Source of the DNA: Limosilactobacillus antri DSM 16041
Lineage (GTDB): Bacteria > Bacillota > Bacilli > Lactobacillales > Lactobacillaceae
Direction of reading: 5' to 3'
Length of the DNA: 21,650 nt
NCBI RefSeq assembly: GCF_000160835.1
Contig: NZ_GG700739.1
Coordinates: 1 to 21,650 of the forward strand
This document shows, in pieces, positions 12,815-21,152 of this stretch (position 1 is its first letter; every line of letters starts with the position of its first letter). The notes beneath the pieces are model-generated. The model ran no database searches. It had not been told where the DNA came from and saw only the letters and a program-made list of their open reading frames with translations. Position numbers and translations under genes: made by a program.

Positions 12815-12860
12815 GGTCAATGCGCACTTATACATAGAAAACTAAAGTAATCTATGTAAT
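12815..12860 (-). other. oriT: Probable oriT of MobQ type
   Basis: On the minus strand TACATAGA (12851-12858) and TCTATGTA (12831-12838) form a perfect 8-bp inverted repeat across 12 nt, followed at once by TAAGTGCGC (12822-12830). TAAGTGCGC is the nick core of RSF1010- and pIP501-type origins, where cleavage falls at the end of this core and an inverted repeat lies just upstream. Placement between relaxase and accessory genes agrees. Confidence 0.75.
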
Positions 12861-12879
12861 GCTTAAATTTGTAACAGAA

Positions 12880-12897
12880 ACCAGCTAGAAAGCTGGT
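12880..12897. promoter_or_regulatory. Hairpin in the relaxase leader
   Basis: ACCAGCT-AGAA-AGCTGGT is a perfect 7-bp hairpin flanked by two GTAACAG copies, 44 nt before the relaxase start. It could be a relaxase or accessory protein site that limits relaxase synthesis. Confidence 0.35.
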
Positions 12898-12940
12898 AAC
12901 AGCGCCTTGACGGTGACTTTCAAAGAAAGAGGGTAAAAAT

Positions 12941-15001
12941 ATGGCTATTTTTCATATGAGCTTCTCGAATATTTCCGCTGGAAAATTGCGAGGTGCGGTT
13001 GCGAGTGCTGCTTACCGTAGTGGCGAAAAACTATTTGATGAAAAAGAAAATAGAGGTTACTTTTACGCAAGAAGAGTAACCCCAGAAGCCTTTATTCTTA
13101 CTCCCGAAAATGCGCCAGAATGGGCGAGTGATAGACAGAAACTTTGGAACGAGGTTGAAAAGAAAGACCGTAAAGCTAATTCACGTTATGCAAAAGAATT
13201 CAACGTTGCCCTACCAGTTGAATTAACTAATGAGGAACAAAAGACTTTAATCACAAAATTTGTACAAGAAACATTTGTCAATAAAGGCATGGTAGCAGAT
13301 GTCGCAATTCACCGCGACCATGAAGAAAACCCGCATGCTCATGTTATGCTTACCAATCGTCCATTTAATCCAGATGGAAGTTGGGGATTAAAGTCAAAAA
13401 CACAATATGTTTTAGATAAAAATGGCAAACAATTATTAACTAAAAATGGCAATCCAAAACAAAGAAAAATCTGGTTAGTAGATTGGGATAAACCGGGAAA
13501 AGTTGAAGAGTGGCGGACAGCGTGGGCAAATGAAGTTAATAGCCTATTTCAAGCTAAAGGTATGCCAGAAAGAATTAGCGAAAAATCGTATGAAGAACAG
13601 GGCATAGAAAAGACACCAACCAAGCACGAAGGACACAACAGTCAAACCAAAGAAAGAAAAGCATTTAACGAAGCAGTTAAGGAGCAAGACAGAACTAAAA
13701 AGCAATATCAAAATAACCAAGAAAAGATTAATAATCAGAAGCACTTTGACGCTTTAAGTCAGCATTTTTCTTTCAATGAAAAACGGTTAGTCAAAGAATT
13801 AAGCCATGAGCTTAGAACTTATGTTAGCTTAGAGGGTCTAGATGATAAACGCAGAATGTTATTTAACTGGAAAAACAGCGTTCTTATTAAACATGCGGTT
13901 GGGGAAGATGTTAGAAAAGAATTACTAACAATTAACCGTCAAAGTCAGTCACTAGAAAAGGCAGATAAACTGTTAGAAAAGGTTACTAATCGAGTAATTG
14001 AGAGATTATATCCAGAGCTAAAACTTGACGAAATTACACCAGCAGAACGGCAAGAATTAATTAAAGAAACCAACAGCGAACAAAAAGTTTTCAAGGGTGA
14101 AGAACTACATGATCGCCTATTGATGATTAGAGAAGATTTGATTAATCGTCAATTATTAACTTTCACCAAGCGCCCTTATGTCAGTTGGCAATTGTTAAGT
14201 AAGCAAGAAACAAGGGATAAGGAAAAGCTAACCCAGATTTTGAGCAAACATGGTAATTCCCTTGAAGACTTAGAAACAGCAAATAGGGGAGTTCTAGTCA
14301 ATTACAGTCCAGTTGAGCAAGGACAAATTAAGCAAGCCGTTAAGGACTTGCGGACAATTAAGGCAGTTAAAGAGATTGTTCAAACACAGTATCAAGCGGT
14401 ATTGAAACAAGCATTCCCAGATACCCCAATAGATAAAGCACCGATTGAGAAACAGGAACAAGTTTATACCGCTTTGATGTACTACAATCCGAGTTTAAAG
14501 GCTTGTCAGCTGGAAACGATTAAGGCATGGCAAAAAGAACCGCCAGTAGTCTTTACCCATGAAGAGCATGAACAAGGATTAGCTTATTTAACAGGCGAAA
14601 AATCGCTTAATGATTTAACTAATAAGCAACTCCAAAGAGTAATGAAGTATGACGGTACTAGACAGTTATTCTTAGGGGAATGTGAGAATGACCCAGCAAT
14701 TAAAGACAGTCGGATTAAGGCAGTACGGCAAGAGATTGCCAATGGCCAAAGTCAGGACGATCAAAAACGACAAAGTCAACTTTCAGACTATGAACCGTTT
14801 AACTACAAAGAAGTTACCCCTAGTCACTACCTAGAAATCGCCTTTAGTGACGCATTATTAGGAATCTTGTATTCAAGAAGCGCAGACCGCAGACGAAGCA
14901 AACAAGCCAAAGGTTTACGAGAAACCGAATGGGAAATGACGAGAAAACAGCGGCAACATCAAACGAGGAACCGGCATGAAGATGGTGGCATGCACTTGTG
15001 A
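12941..15001 (+). CDS. mobA: MobQ-family (MobA/MobL) relaxase
   Basis: The 686-residue protein opens with MAIFHMSFSNISAGKLRGAV and ASAAYRSGEKL, the MobA/MobL signature with the catalytic Tyr. VAIHRDHEENPHAHVMLTNR (about residues 122-141) is the histidine metal-binding motif III. The region to about residue 220 is the nicking domain (GSWGLKSKTQYVLDKNGK). The rest is long, charged and helical, without clear helicase motifs. AGAGGG precedes the ATG. It would cut oriT at TAAGTGCGC, attach to the 5' end and lead the strand through a type IV secretion channel supplied by another element, since no channel or coupling protein is seen here. It is intact. Confidence 0.92.
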   Translation: MAIFHMSFSNISAGKLRGAVASAAYRSGEKLFDEKENRGYFYARRVTPEAFILTPENAPEWASDRQKLWNEVEKKDRKANSRYAKEFNVALPVELTNEEQKTLITKFVQETFVNKGMVADVAIHRDHEENPHAHVMLTNRPFNPDGSWGLKSKTQYVLDKNGKQLLTKNGNPKQRKIWLVDWDKPGKVEEWRTAWANEVNSLFQAKGMPERISEKSYEEQGIEKTPTKHEGHNSQTKERKAFNEAVKEQDRTKKQYQNNQEKINNQKHFDALSQHFSFNEKRLVKELSHELRTYVSLEGLDDKRRMLFNWKNSVLIKHAVGEDVRKELLTINRQSQSLEKADKLLEKVTNRVIERLYPELKLDEITPAERQELIKETNSEQKVFKGEELHDRLLMIREDLINRQLLTFTKRPYVSWQLLSKQETRDKEKLTQILSKHGNSLEDLETANRGVLVNYSPVEQGQIKQAVKDLRTIKAVKEIVQTQYQAVLKQAFPDTPIDKAPIEKQEQVYTALMYYNPSLKACQLETIKAWQKEPPVVFTHEEHEQGLAYLTGEKSLNDLTNKQLQRVMKYDGTRQLFLGECENDPAIKDSRIKAVRQEIANGQSQDDQKRQSQLSDYEPFNYKEVTPSHYLEIAFSDALLGILYSRSADRRRSKQAKGLRETEWEMTRKQRQHQTRNRHEDGGMHL

Positions 15002-15034
15002 CTACCCAATTAGTAACTAGTCATTCCATATGCA

Positions 15035-16022
15035 GTGCAGATTGTAGCTTTGAATATGGCCTATCAAAGGGAACAGCTCATCAAAAACTTTAAGCCAGAA
15101 CCCTATTTTGAACTGAATGTGGAAATTTTAGCGAATCAGCAAAAATTCGAGGCCAAATTAGACCCCTATCAGCGGTTTAAAGATGAATCAGGGCTAATAA
15201 TAGGGCTAATGGACATTCATGCAGGCTAAACGCGTTCAGAAAGGCTTGCAGGACGGTTTAATCAAGGACGTCCAGAAACAGGCTAAAAAGCGTGCCAGTC
15301 CGCAACTATTCTCGCTATCCAGTCTTGCAAAGTGCGATGAATAAACGCTACCACGCCAGTGCTAGCCAAACCTTAGCGGCTATTCAAAGTTTGTACGAAG
15401 CCAAACTGCTTAGTTATCCACGAACCGATTGTGCTTATATCACCGATGAAGAATTTGAGTATTTAGTGGTTAATCTGCCGAAGTATCTGAGTTTAGTCTC
15501 TCACCCCCGTCTCTTTACCGAATACCACCCCAAATAAGTGTTACGTTAACGGGAAAAAGATCGAAGAACATTATGCCATTATCATGACTAAAATTGTGCC
15601 GACGAAAGAGAAATTAGCCAGCTTGCCCAAAATACAGCAACAAGTCTATGATTTGGTCTTAAGAACGACGTTGGCGATGTTTGCTGATCCGTACAAGTAC
15701 GAGAAAACCGCCATTATCGCCCAAGTTGGCGACGCTAATTTTAGAGCAACCGGGAAGGTGCCAACTAAGCCTGGTTGGCAGGCTTTATTCGATGAAAACA
15801 AAGCCGACCAGTAAAACGCTTGATGATGAAGAAGCCCAGGCGATTCTCAAAGATGTCCAAGGCATTGGGACCAGTGCGACCCGGGCAAATGTACTGGAAA
15901 TATTAAAGAAACGCGGCTATCTCGTCACTGAAAAAAATAGACTGCACGTCAGTGAAGCAGGGATCACCTTATGTAAAGCGGTTGAACTCGAACCAATGGC
16001 CGGGCAGATTGGGTTAGGGGCA
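15035..16022 (+). pseudogene. topB: Decayed DNA topoisomerase III (topB)
   Basis: Fragments in several frames together spell a type IA topoisomerase without its N-terminal Toprim domain. VQIVALNMAYQREQLIKNFK is the region usually reading VQTP.L; QAKRVQKGLQDGLIK follows; the active-site segment AKLLSYPRTDCAYITDEEFE is still readable. After it come NGKKIEEHYAIIMTK, YDLVLRTTLAMFADP and ILKDVQGIGTSATRANVLE. At least four frame changes are needed (near 15210, 15325, 15536 and 15812). The gene follows the relaxase, as topB often does on conjugative plasmids, so it is likely a relic of a larger transfer region. After about 16022 the frame runs into an unrelated membrane segment. Confidence 0.85.
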
Positions 16023-16181
16023 GCACAGTACACCATCTACTCTGTATTAAGCTATCTGTTTAGTATCAGTCTGATATTAGGTATTGGCATAGCAGGAATA
16101 ATCATTGCGGCTCTATGTGAAATTTCATTGGGGACGGGATCTGGATCGTTCTACCTTGGAGCTGGACTAATCGAATGTTAA
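16023..16181 (+). pseudogene. Small hydrophobic ORF fused to the topB relic
   Basis: In the last topB frame, the sequence from about YTIYSVLSYLFSISLILGIG onward is a membrane protein of about 50 residues with one long or two short helices (IAGIIIAALCEISLG), ending LGAGLIEC. It has no start codon or ribosome binding site of its own after the junction, so its 5' end seems lost. The next ORF overlaps its stop by 7 nt and is also hydrophobic. The two may be halves of one frameshifted membrane protein. Family unknown. Confidence 0.4.
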
Positions 16182-16309
16182 CGCTGTTAATTGGTAACAT
16201 ATCAAAGATGTTGGGGTTAATGCCCTTGCTCATTTTGATAACTGTTGGCTTAATTCTATATGGAAATCGTCTTATTAAAAGACATATCAGGACAGGAAGT
16301 TCCGAATAG
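16175..16309 (+). CDS. Small membrane protein or C-terminal half of one (44 aa)
   Basis: The frame opens at ATGTTAACG, overlapping the stop of the preceding hydrophobic ORF, and encodes one strong helix (MPLLILITVGLILYG) followed by a basic cytoplasmic tail (NRLIKRHIRTGSSE), the positive-inside pattern of a real membrane protein. There is no ribosome binding site. More likely the shifted end of the preceding frame than an independent gene. Confidence 0.35.
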   Translation: MLTLLIGNISKMLGLMPLLILITVGLILYGNRLIKRHIRTGSSE

Positions 16310-16719
16310 ACAGATCTTAAATTAAAAGCTACTATTCAAATTGAAAGCGTATGCTTTTAGAAGTTTTGTATAAGATAAAGTGTCAATGGTATTAATAGAC
16401 AGTTGTTTTATTTCAGTCCCCACACTAATCTATTGAAAATAGATTACTCTAACCTGGTAAGAATCACTTCCACCACATACTACTTTTCCTCCTCTCTACA
16501 CAAATTCGATGTAATTTTAGCACAGTTTCGAAATGAGGATACAGCAACCTGAAGTTGATCATCTACTACTCGGAATGGTACTATCATCACATAGGTGAAA
16601 TAAGGTATTATCTTTAATATAATATGACTAAAAGTACGATTCACTCTTAGATCATTAGACTTTTAGAAGAATAGTGATTCCAAAAATGATCTTCATAATA
16701 GTTAACGGAGGAGCTTGCG
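16310..16719. other. AT-rich stretch without a recognisable gene
   Basis: I see no coding sequence. A small hairpin AAAGC-GTAT-GCTTTT lies at 16344-16358 and may end the ORF before it. A TATAAT at 16618-16623 without a clear -35 may start transcription of the DUF3592 gene, about 95 nt ahead of its start codon. Confidence 0.4.
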
Positions 16720-17406
16720 ATGAATAAAATTCTTAGCCTATTTGGATGGATCTTCTTATTACTGGGCGTAACTTTAATTGGGATAGTCTCTCTAACCTAC
16801 TGGCGTACTTCTCAGCTACAGGCTAAGGGAAAGAGTGCTACTGCCAGGATCACAGATATCGTTACTTATTACGAGAGCGGTAATCGCAATTCCCACTATT
16901 CTCAGGATTCAAGACATCATGAGGTGTACATAGACTACCGCTATCACGGTCAACGCTACACCGATATCCGTTTAGATACATATACTCCCTCGATGCAGAT
17001 AGGTAAGAAAATCAAAATACTTATTAATCCTCAAGCCCCAGCAAATCCAACTATACCCAGTGCAGGAATACTTAATCTTGCCATTTGGGGTGGGATAGGC
17101 TTAGTTTTCAGCATTTTAGGAAGTATCTTCCTTAAATACGTCTTTGCTGATAGAGGGAGACATCGATTAAAGAAAACTGGACAGCGAGTCACTGCGATAG
17201 TATCAGCTATAACCGATAGTCATGTAATTTTGAACGGTGTGGTTGGCAAGATAATAAAGTGCTACTATGAGGAAGCAAATGAGCGATACCACTTCGAAGG
17301 TGCCCCTGTCTTTAACTCCACTGCTCTTCATGGATTAAACGTGGGTGATACCATTTATGTCTACGTTGATCCTAACAATTATAGTCATTACTATGTTGAA
17401 GTTTGA
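16720..17406 (+). CDS. DUF3592-type membrane protein (228 aa)
   Basis: Two transmembrane helices are visible: residues about 5-27 (LSLFGWIFLLLGVTLIGIVS) and about 124-145 (ILNLAIWGGIGLVFSILGSI). Between them lies an extracytoplasmic beta-rich domain with SATARITDIVTYYES, VYIDYRYHGQRYTDIRL and IGKKIKILINPQAPANP, matching the DUF3592 pattern ('G..A.A.V......Y......Y.Y.G.......G..v.v.y.P.nP'). The C-terminal part (QRVTAIVSAITD...VYVDPNNYSHYYVEV) looks like a degenerate second copy of the same fold. GGAGGAG precedes the ATG by 7 nt. The family has no established function. It stands alone, ending in a strong hairpin. Confidence 0.75.
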   Translation: MNKILSLFGWIFLLLGVTLIGIVSLTYWRTSQLQAKGKSATARITDIVTYYESGNRNSHYSQDSRHHEVYIDYRYHGQRYTDIRLDTYTPSMQIGKKIKILINPQAPANPTIPSAGILNLAIWGGIGLVFSILGSIFLKYVFADRGRHRLKKTGQRVTAIVSAITDSHVILNGVVGKIIKCYYEEANERYHFEGAPVFNSTALHGLNVGDTIYVYVDPNNYSHYYVEV

Positions 17407-17417
17407 TGATTAATATT

Positions 17418-17480
17418 TATATGAAAATGGAACACATATCCTCAGTTACTCACTGAAGGTATGTGTTCCATTTTCATATA
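17418..17480. terminator. 21-bp perfect hairpin after the DUF3592 gene
   Basis: Arms at 17418-17438 and 17460-17480 are perfectly complementary; the core is GAAAATGGAACACAT. The inner CCTCAGT/ACTGAAGG extends the stem with a bulge. It begins 12 nt past the stop codon and separates this gene from the oppositely oriented adhesin cassette, so a bidirectional terminator is most likely. Confidence 0.65.
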
Positions 17481-17518
17481 CCACTATTTTCCAGATTACA
17501 GTTTATCGGTGGGTGTGT

Positions 17519-17584
17519 TGCGAGCAAAAAGAAAGCGTGCGAATACTCGCCGGCAATTGTTTTACCAATTAAACTACACTCGCA
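17519..17584 (-). pseudogene. Degenerate tRNA-Gly-like sequence (5' half)
   Basis: Minus strand from 17583: GCGAGTG, TA, then the D arm GTTTAATTGGTAAAAC, then AATTGCC, which fits the first half of a tRNA-Gly up to a GCC anticodon (17552-17554). After that the anticodon stem does not close and no proper T arm follows. GCTCGCA at the far end can still pair with the acceptor strand TGCGAG. At 66 nt it is too short for a working tRNA. It lies 34 bp beyond the truncated sortase gene. Confidence 0.45.
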
Positions 17585-17617
17585 AAAATGGACTAATATT
17601 TGTCAATATAAACCCTT

Positions 17618-17998
17618 TTAACTGATATGACCAGCTAAAGCATAGTTTCCTGTGCCCATTTGTTCATGTGGTTTCATGGTACCAGCCCTTTTAACTAAAT
17701 TGTCATTATCTAACCCCTGATAAATGGGTAGTTTTAGTTTAATTGAAGGCATTGAAATAATGCCAATTACATTTCCATGAGTAAGGGAACTTTTAACAAC
17801 AGAAGTTGTGTTAATAGCTTTTACTTCTTTTAAGTTAAAAACGACTTTAGATTTATTAGTTCTGTTTGTTAAAATTCGTAAAGCAGTACGCGTCATCTGG
17901 TTAATTGCAATGTTAGATAAGGGCTCAATAAAAATTAAACTGATACCCAGGAAAATACTAATTAAGCTAAGAAACAAATACCATTTATTAAAATGCAA
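17618..17998 (-). pseudogene. Truncated class A-like sortase
   Basis: This 126-residue frame has an N-terminal membrane helix (WYLFLSLISIFLGISLIFIE) and the first part of a sortase domain: GIISMPSIKLKLPIYQGLD, LVKRAGTMKPHEQMGTGNYA and LAGHIS. The His of LAGH is the catalytic His; the catalytic Cys (TL.TC) and Arg, normally about 60-80 residues further on, are missing because the frame ends in TAA and unrelated sequence follows. Full sortases are 200-240 residues. The start is probably TTG at 17998, since an in-frame TAG lies 12 nt upstream and there is no ATG. It follows the glycosyltransferase by 29 nt in the same operon and was probably dedicated to the LPQTG adhesin. Confidence 0.8.
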
Positions 17999-18027
17999 TA
18001 TTCTCGCCCTCTACACCCTTTGTCTAA

Positions 18028-19533
18028 TTATGAAACTTGAATCTGACTAATAAATTTGGCCCATTTTTTGGCTACATTTTTTTGTGAATAAGGAATCATT
18101 GTTATTGTCGCATTTTGACTGTAACTCTTTAAGATGTTTCGATTAGTTAATAGATGTAATAACGTTCGTTGCAGAGTCCAAGTGTCCCCCGAAGGAACCA
18201 AATTTCCTGTTCGATTATTCTTAATAAGTTCTTTAGGCCCATAGTTGATATTATAGCTTACTACTGGGCAACCATGCCCCAGAGCTTCTAAAATAGCCAT
18301 GGAAAATCCCTCATAAGCACTCGTTAATACTTCGATATCAGCAGTTTGATAAATTGATGTTAAATCTTCCTGGTAACCACAGAAGTGGATGTACCCATCA
18401 GCATTAGCAATTTCAACTATGCGGTGCAATCTAGTTGAAGTTTCGTAATTTTGCCAACTATCATCGTAACCATAAATTTTTAGATCGACAAACGATAATT
18501 TTTGATGAAGAAAAATAACCGCATTAATTAATTGATCAAGTTGTTTAACTGGGGTTAGGCGTGCAATTGCAATTAATTGACCTGGAATTCTACTTTCAAA
18601 GGGAAACGACTGTGTTAATATCTTTTCAGGTAAATAACTTACCGGAATTGAATAACATGGTATTTTTACTTCTGGACGTTTTTGTGAGTCTTCTGCTTCC
18701 TGCTTGGTTGCACATATAATTCCAGTTAGTTTATTTCCTAACGTAAACAGTTGCTTTATATAGGGAAAAGGTTCTCCCTTAGGTTGAGCATTCTTTGTAA
18801 AGGCAGAATGTAGGATAATAAATTTCGGGGCTGGTTCTTTCATTAATCTAAAGGGCTGGAGAGCATAATCTTCTCGATCAGAATATAAGACAGCCAATGG
18901 ATCCCTTTTTACAAGATGATCTAAGAAGTAAGCCCAGAGATCAGCTTCTTCATCAAATTGCTTCCAATGATTTGAATAGTTTAGTTGAATCAAAGTTAAC
19001 ACTGGCGTATTGCCAGCTCCACCACGATAATGATAAGTCAAAAAAACGTTTCCCTGATAATTGTAGTAAGTACGAGTAATTAACTTACCACCATCATCGA
19101 AGTATTCAGAATAACTTAATTGATTATTAACATAGAAATCTCTTCGATCGGTGAATCCCCAACGGTCAAGATAGGTGACATAATCAATTTTTCCTTGATA
19201 TTCTGTAATCTGAATCCTGAGCTTTTGTTCAATGAAACCTTGAGTAAATCCTTGACTTTTCTTAATAGCTAATTCCTTATTGTTCAACAATGCTTCTAAT
19301 ACTTCTTGGGTATTAGTTTTATTCGTACCTAGTCTTTGAAAATAAGCAATTGGATTAATAACATCGTTGCCGATACCTAATTCTTTCCAAATTTGACCTT
19401 GATAGCGAGAATAGTTAAGTGTAATAATTTTTGCCGGAATATTTAACGTCTTAAATAGCTTTAATCGTTTGATTTCGGCTAATTCAATGGCCGAAGTTAA
19501 TTTGTCAATTCTTGAAGTGATAAAATAATGCAT
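18028..19533 (-). CDS. GT4-type glycosyltransferase, probably for the adhesin or wall polymer
   Basis: The 501-residue protein has a GT-B layout. The N-terminal domain (MHYFITSRIDKLTSAIELAE through the WGFTDRRDFYVNN region) is followed by a C-terminal nucleotide-sugar domain: LIAIARLTPVKQLDQLINAV, DLKIYGYDDS, IHFCGYQEDLTSIYQTADIE and the E-x7-E motif YEGFSMAILEALGHGCPVVS. It resembles the Lactobacillus group annotated as GtfA-like or poly(glycerol-phosphate) glucosyltransferases, often encoded beside serine-rich surface proteins. AGGAGG precedes the ATG by 8 nt. It lies 81 bp after the adhesin and 29 bp before the sortase relic. Inference: O-glycosylation of the serine/threonine-rich adhesin; teichoic acid glycosylation is the alternative. 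Confidence 0.8.
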   Translation of the reverse strand: MHYFITSRIDKLTSAIELAEIKRLKLFKTLNIPAKIITLNYSRYQGQIWKELGIGNDVINPIAYFQRLGTNKTNTQEVLEALLNNKELAIKKSQGFTQGFIEQKLRIQITEYQGKIDYVTYLDRWGFTDRRDFYVNNQLSYSEYFDDGGKLITRTYYNYQGNVFLTYHYRGGAGNTPVLTLIQLNYSNHWKQFDEEADLWAYFLDHLVKRDPLAVLYSDREDYALQPFRLMKEPAPKFIILHSAFTKNAQPKGEPFPYIKQLFTLGNKLTGIICATKQEAEDSQKRPEVKIPCYSIPVSYLPEKILTQSFPFESRIPGQLIAIARLTPVKQLDQLINAVIFLHQKLSFVDLKIYGYDDSWQNYETSTRLHRIVEIANADGYIHFCGYQEDLTSIYQTADIEVLTSAYEGFSMAILEALGHGCPVVSYNINYGPKELIKNNRTGNLVPSGDTWTLQRTLLHLLTNRNILKSYSQNATITMIPYSQKNVAKKWAKFISQIQVS

Positions 19534-19558
19534 TTATAAAACCTCCTGTCATAAGATA

Positions 19559-19592
19559 AAGGGTAGTAGTGATTGACTTCACTACTACCCTT
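19559..19592 (-). terminator. Hairpin between adhesin and glycosyltransferase
   Basis: AAGGGTAGTAGTGA (19559-19572) and TCACTACTACCCTT (19579-19592) are perfect 14-bp arms around 6 nt. On the minus strand TTTATCTT follows. It lies 21 nt after the adhesin stop and 26 nt before the glycosyltransferase start, so it probably lowers expression of the downstream genes relative to the adhesin. Confidence 0.7.
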
Positions 19593-19808
19593 AGCTCTTT
19601 AAAGATTACTTAATTAATTTTTTTGCTTTTTCCTGAAAGTCAACCAACTAGTTAAACTTCCTAAAGCTAGTAATAGAACGCCTAAAACCGAAGTAGAACT
19701 TTCTTTTTTTTCACCAGTTTGAGGCAGAGTGTCTCTGTTCTTAGATTGCTTTTTCTTATTATTAACTAATGAAACTGGGGTACCTTTATTAATATTATTT
19801 TTAATCAA

Positions 19809-19922
19809 TTGGGTCGGCTGAGTTGGTTGAGTTGGCTGAGTCGGTTGAGTCGGCTGAGTCGGTTGGGTCGGCTGAGTTGGCTGAGTTGGTTGAGTCGGTT
19901 GAGTCGGCTGAGTTGGTTGAGG
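19809..19922 (-). repeat. Twelve 9-bp units coding (PTQ)12
   Basis: Units of CTGAGTTGG type on the plus strand vary only at silent positions and run from 19809 to 19916, followed by one partial unit (PQ). They form a stiff wall-spanning stalk ahead of LPQTG and are prone to copy-number change. Confidence 0.9.
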
Positions 19923-20951
19923 ATGAATATCCCATCTGTGTGATTCGCCACCGGCTATATTAACGATATTAGCAACAATATTCCCATCAATGTTAACTCC
20001 AGCATTAATAGTCGCATTAGGTGCTAAAACGCTTCCCATGAACCGACCACTGCTGAAACTGAAGGTTTGTCCACCGGTACCTAAATTCCATAATACATGG
20101 TTAGGCTCTGAATGCCCTTCACTATTGGGTAAAGAATTCGTTCCATCGTCATAATCTAATTGAACTTGTGTAGAAATATTTTGATCACCTTTTGGAATAT
20201 TAGTAACGTTAATGACGATAGTAGAGCCATTTTTTAAATGAGATATTCCCTTGATCATAATCGGCTGAGAAGCACTCAAAATATTGAATGGAACATTTAC
20301 ATAAATAGTTTGTGTTCCAGTTGCTACTCCCGAAACATCAATAAAACGATTATTCATGTCATCGTAATGTGAAATAACACCTTTTGACTGAGGAGTACTA
20401 GCATAACTAGTGGATGCATTTACTAATTGTTTGAATACATCACTAAAATCAATATATGTCTGCTCATTGGTATCTTGATAAACATCATCAGGTTTTAAAT
20501 TATTCATAGTGGTACCATTGATTAAGACTTTGTTATTTTCAATTGATACCTTAACATCTTTGCCTAATACTACATGATTAAATGTTTTATTTCTAAAAGC
20601 GTTACCTTGAAGATTTTTTGCTAATTGTTGAATATAATAAATATCACCACTAGTTAAATTATATGAATCGCCACGTGTACCAAAATCGTTAGAGCCATTT
20701 AAAGTTTTAACAGCTAAATTACCATTAGTATCTGCTGATAAACTAGCCTGATTTGCAAAAATGTGGAACAAAGAAGCTAATTTTAAAACATTATTAGCAT
20801 TTAGATCGTTAATATCAATCCCTAGCTTTTTTAAATAAGAATCATCACTAATGGAAGTAGCTGGTTGGACATTATTAAGATGATAATGCCAATCTTTCAA
20901 GGTTGCCTTTTTTTCTAAATGATTGCTAACAAGTTCAGATTTAATTTTTTT

Positions 20952-21152
20952 GAATTATCAATTGATGTAGCAGATATAGTCGTATTATCACTGGCGGAAC
21001 CGGTATTTACTGAACTATCAGTTGATGTGGTAGGTATAGTTGTACTCTCGCTAGCAGAGTCAGTATTTACTGAATTATCAGTTGACGTATCAGATACAGT
21101 CGTATTCTCACTGACGGAATCGGTATTTACTGAACCATCAGTTGATGTAGCA
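20952..21152 (-). repeat. 60-bp repeats coding the serine-rich segment
   Basis: GTATTTACTGA recurs at 21003, 21063 and 21123, an exact 60-bp period, inside longer similar units that each encode about 20 residues rich in Ser, Thr and Asp. This is a short version of a serine-rich, potentially glycosylated region. Confidence 0.85.

Noticed and set aside
16310..16719. AT-rich gap considered as an insertion-sequence remnant
   Set aside because: No transposase-like peptide and no terminal inverted repeats could be found by eye.
17418..17480. Long perfect inverted repeat considered as ends of a miniature transposon
   Set aside because: The arms enclose only 21 nt, there is no target-site duplication, and the position after a gene stop fits a terminator.
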